Below, piece by piece: positions 51,851 to 60,600 of a stretch of 64,000 bases of DNA. The translations under genes were made by a program, and so were the position numbers. The stretch comes from JANXUR01 sp038229415 (lineage in GTDB: Bacteria; Acidobacteriota; Terriglobia; Terriglobales; Acidobacteriaceae): assembly GCA_038229415.1 (NCBI GenBank), contig JBBROM010000001.1, positions 372,001 to 436,000 of the forward strand, in the 5' to 3' direction. The notes beneath the pieces are model-generated. The model made no database searches. It worked only from the letters and a program-made list of their open reading frames with translations, and was not told the DNA's origin. The first letter of the stretch is position 1, and each line of letters begins with the position of its first letter.

Positions 51851-52546
51851 ATGCCGAACAAGACGAAGAAAGTTCTTAGCCTTGCGTTGACGATTCTTTT
51901 GCCGGGAACGTTGCTCGCTGCGCCGAATCAGGTGAGTGCCGCGGGCATTATCAGTTCATCGGGTGAGGTTGAGGTGAACAACCATTTGGTCTCGCACTCG
52001 CGTGCAGTGTTTGTGGGGGATTACTTGCGAACCGGCGATGTCGCGGCGGCGCGAGTGACCATGAACGGTTCGGCTCTGACGGTGAATCAACACTCCACTG
52101 CCGTGTTTGGTGCCAATATGATTACGCTCGGATGCGGCTCGATCGAAGCGCTAACGAATTCCAAGTTTGGTACGATCGTCGGCGGGGTTAGCGTGGTTCC
52201 CTCCAGCGCGGCAGCACGATATTCGGTTTCCACCGGCGCTGGCGGGCTGCGCATTGTGGCTTTGGCAGGAAGTTTGATTGCCAACGACGGCAAGTCGCAG
52301 CGCGTGATTGAATCGGGCAAAGAAATTGTGCTGGCCGCGAACACGGGTTGCGCGGTGACCAACCCGGATGACATGAAGGCGGGCGGGGCCGACGATAAGG
52401 ACAAGAATAAGAAGAAAAAGGGCGGTTACAAGTGGGATTATGTTGGGTTGATTGTGCCAGCTGCGATTGGCGTTGGAATTGCAATTGACGTCCTAAACAG
52501 ACCTGGAATTTTACCAGGCCCAGCCCTGAGCCAGACCCTGCCGTAG
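51851..52546 (+). CDS. FecR-like secreted protein, paralogue 2
   Basis: 231 aa from ATG 51851 with GAGGA eight nt upstream (ATG 51848 just before is possible). Same layout as paralogue 1: signal peptide KVLSLALTILLPGTLLA, FecR-like part (GEVEVNNHLVSHSRAVFVGD, QHSTAVFGANMITLGCGS), charged stretch DDKDKNKKKKGG and a C-terminal hydrophobic segment, ending ALSQTLP. The N-terminal two-thirds are most conserved; the C-terminal span differs. Arisen by tandem duplication together with its promoter and terminator. Confidence 0.85.
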   Translation: MPNKTKKVLSLALTILLPGTLLAAPNQVSAAGIISSSGEVEVNNHLVSHSRAVFVGDYLRTGDVAAARVTMNGSALTVNQHSTAVFGANMITLGCGSIEALTNSKFGTIVGGVSVVPSSAAARYSVSTGAGGLRIVALAGSLIANDGKSQRVIESGKEIVLAANTGCAVTNPDDMKAGGADDKDKNKKKKGGYKWDYVGLIVPAAIGVGIAIDVLNRPGILPGPALSQTLP

Positions 52547-52566
52547 TCTGTTGTCTTCTCTCGCTC

Positions 52567-54318
52567 CTAACCGGGCGACGCAAAATCGAGCCCGAGGAGT
52601 TGTGCAAACTCCTTGGGCTTTATCTTTTGTGCGAGCTGCGTGGCGAAAGCCGGGTTCGGCTGATGTTGCGCCAGCAGGGCGGGAATCTGCGGAATTTGCT
52701 CGGGGGATTGCAGTATGGTTCCGCCGCCAAAGCGGGCGTACTGTTGTGGATATCCCCAATCGAAGGTGAACGCCCATTCGCAAAGGAAACAGGGAACGCC
52801 AGCCAAGGTGCAATCAATCGCGGCGCTCGATTCGATGGTGATGCCGAACCAGGCGCGCGCTAGAAGTGCAGGAGTCATGGGGCCACTGACGATCTGTAAC
52901 TGATCGGCTTGCTCGGTACGAATCCCGAGAGACTGCAACAAGTGCTTCCGTCCACGTTCGCTTTCAAAGGGATGCAGCTTGATTACCAGGCGCTTGCTGT
53001 GTTGCTGCACCAAAGAGAGCAGTAGCGGAAGCAGCTCGCGATAGACTTCCAGCGGGCGCCCCCCCAGCGCCTCGTAGGCTTCGGAAAAAAAGACGATTGT
53101 ATCGCGGCCGGCTGCGCTTTGCGGATTGGGAGGAGTTGGCTCGATTCCTGCGGCAGCGCCGATGGTGGCGCGCCCTTCCGGGAAGTCGCAGACCCGCTGT
53201 AGGTAGTCGAGTTCCATAGGCCCCTTGGCGAGGTGGGTGCGCGCATACGGAGCCTTGAGGGCGGCGATGCCGTCGAGCGCTCCGTGGTGATAGCTGACGG
53301 TTGGCAGGCCGCGTTGCGCGGCTAGAATGAGCGGAATGCGGGTGTAGGGGTTGGTGTCGTCGCCGCAAAGGACGGCGGACACTGGATCGCGATCGAGCAG
53401 GTTCCGCCAGGCCTCGCGGGCGGCGAGGCTGCTGGCGAGTTCCTGGGGCCAGGAATCCATCCATCCCGCGGCAAGCGGAAATTGCCAGAATGGGGATGCT
53501 GCCATGCGTTTCCGCAAAAGGCCCAACCGATGGTTCAGGTCAGCAAGTTCAACGACGCGGGCTTCATTCCTGGTAACGTATGACGCGAGCGAAACATGCG
53601 TGATGTTCGGAGCCGATTGCCTCTCGGCCGCGCTGGGGCGTGTGTGGATGAATAAGAATTTTGTGTTTGGCAAGAGGCGGGCGTACGCGGCCGCGTTGCG
53701 GGTGACATTGACGTAGGCAGTGGGGACAAGTACGACTGGTTCCGAAGACTTCGTCGGCGATGTTGCGAAGCCGGCACGCAGACGATATTGTGCGTCGTAT
53801 TTGTCGCAAAGCACGTCGGCGATTTGGCTGGCGGTCAGATGCTGTAAGGCGTGAAGTTTGCGTCCAACTTGCGACGCCATTCGGTTTGAAGCTGTATCCG
53901 TTGCTTTGGATGAGCGCAGGCGATCGCCGAATAAGGCTGTCAGTGGTGCCTGCAATGCACATGGGCCGCTCAGTGAAACTTCGCAGGCATCGTCATAGAA
54001 AGCTGCCATGCGCTCCAGCGTGGCAAGTTCGAGCCACTTCATGCAGTGGCGGACGGCAAGAATCTCCATCCAGTTAAGGCCGAGGGAATCAACGAGGTCA
54101 CTGTTCAGCTGCGAAAGTTGATAGCGCAGGGCTTGCATATCGGCGATGCCGTGCGAAAATTCCAGCAGACTGCGGACCGGGCAGCCGATGATCTCGCTCC
54201 AACGAGAATAGGCGGTCGTCGGCGCGCGCCCGAGGTCAATCGCCTCGTCCCAAAGTCGGGATGTCCAGCGCGGGCTTGTATCCGGCGTATCCTGCGGCGC
54301 GATTAAGAGAAGTCGCAT
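52567..54318 (-). CDS. Surface-carbohydrate glycosyltransferase-like protein (GT-B/capsule type)
   Basis: 583 aa. No signal peptide. The C-terminal half looks like a GT-B nucleotide-sugar domain: TIVFFSEAYEALGGRP, RLVIKLHPFESERGRKHLL (the K-x-H-P motif of capsule transferases) and GITIESSAAIDCTLAGVPCF (the S-S-A...L.GVP motif). The N-terminal half is less typical. The position opposite pseI makes it a candidate nonulosonate transferase. ATG 54318 is 72 nt from pseI, a shared divergent control region. The last 13 codons lie in the terminator hairpin of FecR paralogue 2. Confidence 0.75.
   Translation of the reverse strand: MRLLLIAPQDTPDTSPRWTSRLWDEAIDLGRAPTTAYSRWSEIIGCPVRSLLEFSHGIADMQALRYQLSQLNSDLVDSLGLNWMEILAVRHCMKWLELATLERMAAFYDDACEVSLSGPCALQAPLTALFGDRLRSSKATDTASNRMASQVGRKLHALQHLTASQIADVLCDKYDAQYRLRAGFATSPTKSSEPVVLVPTAYVNVTRNAAAYARLLPNTKFLFIHTRPSAAERQSAPNITHVSLASYVTRNEARVVELADLNHRLGLLRKRMAASPFWQFPLAAGWMDSWPQELASSLAAREAWRNLLDRDPVSAVLCGDDTNPYTRIPLILAAQRGLPTVSYHHGALDGIAALKAPYARTHLAKGPMELDYLQRVCDFPEGRATIGAAAGIEPTPPNPQSAAGRDTIVFFSEAYEALGGRPLEVYRELLPLLLSLVQQHSKRLVIKLHPFESERGRKHLLQSLGIRTEQADQLQIVSGPMTPALLARAWFGITIESSAAIDCTLAGVPCFLCEWAFTFDWGYPQQYARFGGGTILQSPEQIPQIPALLAQHQPNPAFATQLAQKIKPKEFAQLLGLDFASPG
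52590..52630 (+). terminator. Terminator after FecR-like paralogue 2
   Basis: GCCCGAGGAGTT (52590-52601) pairs with AACTCCTTGGGC (52607-52618) with one G-T pair, followed by TTTATCTTTTG. It lies inside the 3' end of the opposite glycosyltransferase gene. Confidence 0.85.
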
Positions 54319-54390
54319 GAGCGTTTAAGTGCAAAGTCCACTTTACCGCAACCATGCAGCGAGCGGAGACTGCATGATAGGCTGGGGCTG

Positions 54391-55482
54391 ATGAGCACTG
54401 AAAATAGCGCAGCAAATTTTAGTGGCGAGATGCGGATCGGCAACCGGGTACTGGGGCCGGGGCATCCCGTGCTGGTCGTGGCAGAGCTGTCCGCGAATCA
54501 CAATCAGTCGTTCGATGAAGCGGTGCGGGTGGTTCATGCCGCGCATCAGGCGGGCGCCGATGCCATCAAGTTGCAGACCTACACCGCGGACACCATTACG
54601 ATCCGCTCGGACCGGCCGGAGTTTCGCATCGGCGGCGGGACGCTTTGGGATGGCCGCACCATGCACGATCTGTATGCGGAGGCATTTACGCCGTGGGAGT
54701 GGCAGCCCAAGCTGAAGCAGCTCGGGGAAGAGTTGGGGATGATCTGTTTTTCCAGCGCATTTGACCCGACTGCCGTGGATTTTCTCGAAGACATCGGCGT
54801 TGGGGTCCACAAGATTGCGTCGTTTGAACTGAACGATATTCCGCTGATTCAGAAGATGGCGCGCACGGGCAAGCCGCTGATTCTTTCCACCGGCATGGCA
54901 AGCGAGGCAGAGATTGAGGAAGCTGTTGCAGCCGCGCGCAGTGCGGGAACGACGGAGCTCATGGTGCTGAAGTGTACAAGTGCATATCCTTCGCCGCCGG
55001 AAGCGATGCACCTGAGGACGATTCCGGAATTTGCGCGGCGGTTTGGCACGCTGGTGGGTTTGTCAGACCACACCATGGGAGTGATCGCGCCGGTGGTGGC
55101 CGTTTCACTGGGAGCGGGTTTGATTGAGAAGCACATGACGATTTCGCGCGCGGCTCAGGGCCCTGACAGCGCGTTTTCGCTGGAGCCAGAAGAGTTTGCC
55201 GCGATGGTGCAGGGCGTGCGCGTTGCTGAACGGGCACTCGGCGAAGTGCGTTACGGAGCGGACGAGGATAAGGGCAGCCGCAAGTTTCGGCGGTCACTAT
55301 ACGTGGTGAAAGCTATGCGCGCGGGAGAAGAGTTTACGGAAGAAAATGTGCGATCCATTCGGCCCTCGGATGGGATGCATCCCCGGTACTTTGCAGAAGT
55401 GCTGGGCAAGTGTGCGGCGCGGGATATTCCGCAAGCTGAGCCGCTGAGTTGGGAGTTGATTGCGGGCTCCACTCAGAGTTGA
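54391..55482 (+). CDS. pseI: Pseudaminic acid synthase
   Basis: 363 aa. NeuB-type condensation of PEP with the 6-deoxy-2,4-diacetamido-altrose to pseudaminic acid. VVAELSANHNQSFDEAVRVV, AIKLQTYTADTITI, HKIASFELNDIPLI, ILSTGMASEAEIEEAV and GLSDHTMGVIAPVVAVSLGA are family signatures. The C-terminal SAF (antifreeze-like) domain runs from about 295 to 355 (RRSLYVVKAMRAGEEFTEEN). The IRSDRPEFRI segment and the overall layout fit PseI better than NeuB or LegI. Its stop is 3 nt from the stop of pseH on the other strand. Confidence 0.93.
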   Translation: MSTENSAANFSGEMRIGNRVLGPGHPVLVVAELSANHNQSFDEAVRVVHAAHQAGADAIKLQTYTADTITIRSDRPEFRIGGGTLWDGRTMHDLYAEAFTPWEWQPKLKQLGEELGMICFSSAFDPTAVDFLEDIGVGVHKIASFELNDIPLIQKMARTGKPLILSTGMASEAEIEEAVAAARSAGTTELMVLKCTSAYPSPPEAMHLRTIPEFARRFGTLVGLSDHTMGVIAPVVAVSLGAGLIEKHMTISRAAQGPDSAFSLEPEEFAAMVQGVRVAERALGEVRYGADEDKGSRKFRRSLYVVKAMRAGEEFTEENVRSIRPSDGMHPRYFAEVLGKCAARDIPQAEPLSWELIAGSTQS

Positions 55483-55485
55483 GCG

Positions 55486-56046
55486 CTAGACGTTGGGCGG
55501 CAGCAGTCCCCGTTCTTGCAGGCGTTGTGCGATGGCGTCGCGCGTTTCCCGCCAGTTTTCTTGCGTCAAGGTAAATCCAATCACAAGTTGTGTGCCGCCT
55601 TCCGGCAAATTGTGCTGCCGCAGCGTAGCGATTTCGGTGAATCCGAAGGCGCGGTGCAGATGCAGCGATGCGGCGTTGCGTTCGAGTACTTCGGCGTGAA
55701 CTTCGCTAAACCAGAGCGTGCCGAACGCTTCTTCCAGAGCCAGATACCACGCGGCAGACGCGGAACCCTTACCGCGTTCGCTTTCTTCTGCGATGTAGAA
55801 TCCCCACTCGCAAATATTTTCGTTTTCTTGCAACGCGGTTAGATGAATTAGCCCGACGTCGCGTCCGTCGCGGACGATGATGCGATAGTGCGCGGCCGGA
55901 TTCGCCAGCATCGCCTCGAACCAGCGCTCGTGATCTTTAGGCGGGATCTCATGCGGATTCATCATGTACTGCCGCACTTCAGGCAGGTTGCGCCAGTCGC
56001 GCAGCGTGTTTTTGTCCTCGGGGCGAACGGGGCGCAGGGTGACCAT
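55486..56046 (-). CDS. pseH: UDP-4-amino-4,6-dideoxy-N-acetyl-beta-L-altrosamine N-acetyltransferase
   Basis: 186 aa GNAT-fold enzyme. VTLRPVRPEDKNTLRDWRN, EVRQYMMNPHEIPPKDHERWF and IYIAEESERGKGSASAAWYL-like acetyl-CoA loop, then NAASLHLHRAFGFTEIATL, match PseH. It acetylates N4 using acetyl-CoA. ATG 56046 overlaps the stop of pseG (TGATG). Confidence 0.92.
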   Translation of the reverse strand: MVTLRPVRPEDKNTLRDWRNLPEVRQYMMNPHEIPPKDHERWFEAMLANPAAHYRIIVRDGRDVGLIHLTALQENENICEWGFYIAEESERGKGSASAAWYLALEEAFGTLWFSEVHAEVLERNAASLHLHRAFGFTEIATLRQHNLPEGGTQLVIGFTLTQENWRETRDAIAQRLQERGLLPPNV

Positions 56047-57191
56047 CAGCCGTTTACCTTCGAGGCTGGGGCTGGTTCAGGCTTGCCGAGTAGGTGTGCG
56101 ATGACCCGTTCCGCACCGAGGCCATCCACCAGTGCTCGGGCGTTCCGCGAAAGGATGCTACGGGTGTGGGCGGAGACGGTTAGGGGCATTAGCACGAGTC
56201 CCAGTTCCGACGGACTGAACTGTGCGCCCGAGGCGATCATCATGCAGCCACCAAGTTCGTGCAGGCGCTGCGTGCCTGCGATCTGATTCTCTGCCGCGGG
56301 AATCAGAACCGAAGGCAATCCCATCAAACATAGCTCCCAAGCGGTGCTACCACCCGCAGAGATTGCCAGGTCAGCTGTAGCCATCAATTCCGGCATATCG
56401 GGGGAGTTCCGAATCAGCGTCACGTCGTGTTTGGAGCGTGCTACCGCCGCTTCCACATCCGCGATATTTTCGTTGCTGCCGCCGACGATTACAGTCACGT
56501 CGAACCTGCCCTCGACATAGTCATCGGGGCCAGTCGGCGTGGGAGAACTGTCCGCGATGCGATGGCTCTTAACTCGGGACGGCGGCCTGGAGAGCGTGTT
56601 CAGCGCATCAATTACGCGCGGCGTTAAGTTGGCGGGGTCACTGCCACCCATAGTGATCAGGATGTTCCAAGTGAAGCGCGCGATCTCGCGCTGCCAGTTG
56701 CGGTAGGAGTTGAACTCGCGGCGAAGAGCCACGTATTGCGAGCCGAGCAGCAGATTGGTGGAAGGCGCGATGCTCGGATACATCGCGCGGCTAGCTTGCA
56801 GATTCTGGTTCAGCACCAGGTCGGCGGAGTAGTGGGGGCAATGGGCATTGTCGTCCCAGAACAAAATGCGCAGACCGAGCGATTGCAGTGACTGCTGATA
56901 GTCCGTGCCAAAGTGATAGCCGTCCACGACGATCCACTCGGCGCCACGTTCGCGCGCGATGGCGGCGGTTTCGTGGGCGTCGGCTTCCGAGCCGTGAGTA
57001 ATACTTTCTGTGAGATGCAAGACTGGGATGCGCTCACTGAGCAGGCGCTCTTCCAACACGACCGGACAAGCGGCCATGATGAAGCTGGCGTCGCCGCCTG
57101 CGTCCTGCCAAGCCTGCGCCAGTGCGAGGCAGCGCATGACGTGGCCGGTGCCGATTTGTGTGGATGCGTCGGTGCGGAAGATTAGGTGCAT
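56046..57191 (-). CDS. pseG: UDP-2,4-diacetamido-2,4,6-trideoxy-beta-L-altropyranose hydrolase
   Basis: 381 aa GT-B-like hydrolase that removes UDP to free the altrose precursor. FRTDASTQIGTGHVMRCLAL is the diagnostic N-terminus; WIVVDGYHFGTDYQQSL, WNILITMGGSDPANLTPRV and AISAGGSTAWELCLMGLPSV follow. Slightly longer than studied PseG (about 275-340 aa). Coupled to pseH by a 1-nt overlap and 12 nt downstream of the fused enzyme gene. Confidence 0.93.
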   Translation of the reverse strand: MHLIFRTDASTQIGTGHVMRCLALAQAWQDAGGDASFIMAACPVVLEERLLSERIPVLHLTESITHGSEADAHETAAIARERGAEWIVVDGYHFGTDYQQSLQSLGLRILFWDDNAHCPHYSADLVLNQNLQASRAMYPSIAPSTNLLLGSQYVALRREFNSYRNWQREIARFTWNILITMGGSDPANLTPRVIDALNTLSRPPSRVKSHRIADSSPTPTGPDDYVEGRFDVTVIVGGSNENIADVEAAVARSKHDVTLIRNSPDMPELMATADLAISAGGSTAWELCLMGLPSVLIPAAENQIAGTQRLHELGGCMMIASGAQFSPSELGLVLMPLTVSAHTRSILSRNARALVDGLGAERVIAHLLGKPEPAPASKVNG

Positions 57192-57203
57192 CGGCTAGTG
57201 CGC

Positions 57204-59279
57204 CTACCGCACCTTAAACACCGGCGCGATTACTGGGCCTTCCAGAAAGCGCTCGGGGTTCGGGTCTTTCAGCCAGACCGCGAGAGTCTTCATCACCTCG
57301 GCGTAGACGCGCAGAGTCTGCTCGATCGCGACATGATCGTGCGCGGCGGAGATATTGTGCGTGACCAGCAGAAGGATGCCGCGCTTCACCGCCTCCTGCG
57401 AAAAGAGGCTGCGAGTGACGAAACTATCTTTACCCCCATTTTCGCCAACGCCATCGCGGAACTTGATCAGCGACCACACCGGATCGCCGATGCACTCCAG
57501 TTGCGGATGGATACCAGCGAGTTTGGCGAGAGTGTTGAAGCCATCTTGCAAGGTGCGGCCAGCGCTGGCCATGCGCGCGAGGGCGTCAGTGTGTTCGAGA
57601 ATGTCGAGCACCTTAAGGCAGGCGGCCATGGAGGCAACTTCTCCTCCGAAGGTGAAGCTGAAGAAGATGTCTTCAAACGTGTGCATCACCTCGGCGCGTC
57701 CGACGACGGCGGCGATAGGGAAGCCGTTGCCCATAGCTTTGCCGAAGCAGGCCATGTCCGGCGTCACGCCGAACTTCTTCTGTGCTCCGCCAAGTCCGAG
57801 ATGGAAGCCGCAGCAAATTTCATCGAAGATGAGTAGCGCGCCGTGCTGGTGCGCCAGATCTTTGACGCTCTGCAGATATCCCGGCGCGGGCTGAAAGAAG
57901 TTGAACGGCTCCATGATGACGGCGGCGAACTCCCCGGGATGCGCGCCAAGCAGCGCATCAAGTGCGGCGAGATCGTTGTAGGGGAACGGATGCGTCAGGT
58001 CGCGCACCGCTTGGGGCACGCCCGCATGGCGCAAGGTCGAACCGATGTACCAGTCCTGCCATCCGTGATAGCCGCAGCAGGCGACGCGTTCACGCTTGGT
58101 AAAGGCGCGGGCGGCGCGCACTGCGCCAGAGGTGGCGTCCGAACCGTTCTTGCCGAAGCGCACCATTTCTGCGCAGGGAATGAGGCGCGTAAGGCGCTCG
58201 GCGAGTTCGACTTCCACGGGATGCGGCAGCGAAAAGCTGTGGCCTTCGGCGAGTTGCGCACTGGCGGCGGCATTCACTTCGTCATGCGCGTATCCAAGGA
58301 TGTTCGGCAGCAGGCCCTGAACGTAATCAATGTACTCGTTGCCATCCACGTCCCACACACAGCAGCCCTTGCCACGCTGCAACATTGCCGGAGAAACGCC
58401 ATACACATACTGATTGGTGCTCTTGCTGAAGGTCTGTGATGCACCAGGAATGACTTTCGCAGCGCGGGCTTGCCACGCCAGTGACTGTGAAACATCACGC
58501 TTGGGTGCGGCCCCGGCGACGGCTTCGGCGAACAGGCTCTTGTAATAGCCCTCATTCGCGGCGATGCCCGAGTTGAGGGTATTCAGTTCAGGAGATTCAG
58601 CAGTAACGGTGAGAACATCCGACATAGTAAAAAATTCCTTGGCTGCAAGTGCAGCAAATATGCTTCGAATAAATTCTAAATCAGCCGGTTCGTCCACCGT
58701 CCAACGTAGGTTGAGCGGCGAGAGGTCCACTTCATTTTCCACGTTGACGATGGCAAAGCTGCCGTTGCGGATGTAGGGCGTAACGTGTTCGCGCTCGCTG
58801 GGCTTGGTGGCTTCGCGCCACGCGGTTTCAAGCGCGGCAAACGAGAACACTTCGGTGTCGAGTCCGTCAGGATAGGTGTAGCGCAGGCAGTTGGCGGCGT
58901 AGGCGACATCGCCCTGCTGAAAGCGGCGGATGACTTTGTCAATCACCTGAGGATCAATGAGCGGGCAGTCGGCGGTAATGCGGACGATGGTGGTGGCGTT
59001 GTGCGATTTCGCGGCTTGATAGAAGCGGTCAAGGACGTCGTTTTCACTGCCGCGCACGACGGGGATGAAATTTTGCTCGCACCAAGCGGCGAGCGCGTCG
59101 TCGGACGCCGAGGTAGAAGTGGCGACGATGACTTCATCAAGCAGAGTAGCGCGACTGGCGCGCGTGACGACGTGCCACAGCATGGGGTGGCTGGCGATGT
59201 CGGCCAAGACTTTCCCGGGCAGGCGAGTGGAGCCCAAGCGGGCTTGGATGATAGCGACAGTTTTGGAGGCTTGAGGCAT
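57204..59279 (-). CDS. Fusion of SpsF-like cytidylyltransferase and glutamate-1-semialdehyde-type aminotransferase
   Basis: 691 aa from ATG 59279 (an upstream ATG at 59300 is possible). Domain 1, about 1-230: TVAIIQARLGSTRLPGKVL, TIVRITADCPLIDPQVIDKV and LRWTVDEPADLEFI, an SpsF-type nucleotidyltransferase. Domain 2, about 285-680: class-III PLP aminotransferase related to GSA aminomutase, with FGKNGSDATSGAVRAARAF, LLIFDEICCGFHLGLGG and the PLP lysine in CFGKAMGNGFPIAAV. Both domains appear complete. In the pseudaminate cluster domain 1 probably stands in for PseF (CMP activation). The aminotransferase points to an extra amino-sugar step. Interpretation is inferred. Confidence 0.88.
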   Translation of the reverse strand: MPQASKTVAIIQARLGSTRLPGKVLADIASHPMLWHVVTRASRATLLDEVIVATSTSASDDALAAWCEQNFIPVVRGSENDVLDRFYQAAKSHNATTIVRITADCPLIDPQVIDKVIRRFQQGDVAYAANCLRYTYPDGLDTEVFSFAALETAWREATKPSEREHVTPYIRNGSFAIVNVENEVDLSPLNLRWTVDEPADLEFIRSIFAALAAKEFFTMSDVLTVTAESPELNTLNSGIAANEGYYKSLFAEAVAGAAPKRDVSQSLAWQARAAKVIPGASQTFSKSTNQYVYGVSPAMLQRGKGCCVWDVDGNEYIDYVQGLLPNILGYAHDEVNAAASAQLAEGHSFSLPHPVEVELAERLTRLIPCAEMVRFGKNGSDATSGAVRAARAFTKRERVACCGYHGWQDWYIGSTLRHAGVPQAVRDLTHPFPYNDLAALDALLGAHPGEFAAVIMEPFNFFQPAPGYLQSVKDLAHQHGALLIFDEICCGFHLGLGGAQKKFGVTPDMACFGKAMGNGFPIAAVVGRAEVMHTFEDIFFSFTFGGEVASMAACLKVLDILEHTDALARMASAGRTLQDGFNTLAKLAGIHPQLECIGDPVWSLIKFRDGVGENGGKDSFVTRSLFSQEAVKRGILLLVTHNISAAHDHVAIEQTLRVYAEVMKTLAVWLKDPNPERFLEGPVIAPVFKVR

Positions 59280-59343
59280 TGCTTCTAGTGTAAAGAACAT
59301 GCGTCACGGAGACACGGAGAGACCGAGAAATGCAAAAGCAAGG

Positions 59344-59448
59344 CTTTAACCGCAGAGGACGCAGAGTAACGCAGACGAAAAGCAAGAATGGGGGGAAGAC
59401 GACTGCGGGGTCTTTCTCCGCGAGACTCTGCGTTCTCTGCGGTTAAAG
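59344..59448. repeat. Long imperfect inverted repeat between fused enzyme and Gfo/Idh genes
   Basis: CTTTAACCGCAGAGGACGCA-GAGT (59344-59367) and its complement (59425-59448) pair over 24 bp with one mismatch. The left flank has CACGGAGACACGGAGAGAC. This is the widespread CGCAGAG-type intergenic repeat. Its right arm supplies the stop codon of the Gfo/Idh gene. Confidence 0.8.
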
Positions 59449-60465
59449 GTTTTCGAGCGTGACGCGCTTGCCAGACTCCGATGATTCGACTGCCGCCTCG
59501 CAAAGGCGCAGGATGCGTTCGCCGTCGGCGATCCCGACGAGTGGCTGTGCGCCGGTGCGGATGCAGTCCAGAAAGTGTTGCGTCTCCGCGAGGTACATAT
59601 CGTTGACGGCGAACTCGTAGGGGAACGACTGCCAAGTGTCGAGATCGGCGTCGAAGACGCGCACTTCGTTGGAGCGGAAATCCCAGGTAGCTGCACTCTT
59701 TTCTCCGGACAGGCGGCAACTACGCCAGTAGCCGCGCTGCGCGAAGTCGAGATGCACGTGGCACTGCATGCCCGAGCGATCCGCACTCGGCGCGGGATAG
59801 CGTAGGAGCAAGTCCACGGTGTCCTCGACATTGACGTCAAGCGCGCTGACTTTGCCCATCATGCAGGTCAGTTCGGCGGGCGGGCCGAGCAGCCACATCA
59901 GGTAGTCGAGTTCGTGCGAGCCATCGAGCAACATGCCGCCGCCGAGTTCGCGGCGTGCGGTGTAGCTTTGGCGATAGTCCTGCGTAGGACGCCAGTCAGG
60001 AAGATATTGTGCGACTTCGGCCTGCGCATACACCAGTGCGCCGAGCGTGCCAGAGTCGAGCAGTTCCTTCAGCTTGCGGACGCCGGGATGGAAGCGCAAG
60101 TTGTATCCGACTTGCACGATGCGATTTGCGGCGGCTGCTTCAGCTGTGAGTTCGCTGACACCAGTGAGTGAATTAGACAGCGGCTTTTCGACGAAGACGT
60201 GAGCGCCAGCCGCGATCGCTGCAAGCGCCTGTGCGACGTGCAGCGACGGCGGCGTGGCTACGAAGACAGCGTCCGGTTGAAAGCGAGTCAGCGCGTCGTC
60301 GAGCGCGGTGAAATTTGCAGCGTTGATTTCGGCGGAGACCGAGGCCGAGCGCTGCGAATCAGGGTCGCAGATAGCGAGGCGGGTTACGCCGAGAGTGTGG
60401 AGATTATTCAGGTGGCGACGTCCGATGGAGCCTGCACCGACGACGAGGATGGCGGGGGTGGTCAT
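59443..60465 (-). CDS. Gfo/Idh/MocA-family oxidoreductase
   Basis: 340 aa. N-terminal Rossmann ILVVGAGSIGRRHLNNLHTL; VFVATPPSLHVAQALAAIAAGAHVFVEKPLS with the EKP motif; C-terminal substrate domain starting near VQVGYNLRFHPGVRKL and the His motif in LDGSHELDYLMWLLG. It oxidises or reduces a sugar with NAD(P). In the pse cluster it is an extra enzyme beyond the canonical six, next to the fused aminotransferase, suggesting a modified nonulosonate or a second sugar. ATG 60465. Confidence 0.9.
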   Translation of the reverse strand: MTTPAILVVGAGSIGRRHLNNLHTLGVTRLAICDPDSQRSASVSAEINAANFTALDDALTRFQPDAVFVATPPSLHVAQALAAIAAGAHVFVEKPLSNSLTGVSELTAEAAAANRIVQVGYNLRFHPGVRKLKELLDSGTLGALVYAQAEVAQYLPDWRPTQDYRQSYTARRELGGGMLLDGSHELDYLMWLLGPPAELTCMMGKVSALDVNVEDTVDLLLRYPAPSADRSGMQCHVHLDFAQRGYWRSCRLSGEKSAATWDFRSNEVRVFDADLDTWQSFPYEFAVNDMYLAETQHFLDCIRTGAQPLVGIADGERILRLCEAAVESSESGKRVTLENL

Positions 60466-60488
60466 AACAATTAGCCTAGGAAAAGCTT

Positions 60489-60560
60489 ACCTCAGGGGCT
60501 AAGGCCCGTTTCTCTAGCTGCTGAAAACGCGGGACTGGAAGTTCCGCTCCACCGTTCGTG
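60489..60560. repeat. Double-hairpin intergenic element, copy 2 (degenerate)
   Basis: ACCTCAGGGGCTAAGGCCCG and, later, TTCCGCTCCACCG correspond to the ends of the elements at 61816-61882 and 47801-47872; the second hairpin is degraded. It separates pseC from the Gfo/Idh gene. Confidence 0.55.
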
Positions 60561-60600
60561 CCAAGCATTATCATTTTGGGCATGGCGTGCAGACCCTTGT

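Noticed and set aside
51601..51861. 86-codon minus-strand frame between the FecR-like genes
   Set aside because: No start signal; its only recognisable part is the relic of the glycosyltransferase C-terminus created by the duplication.
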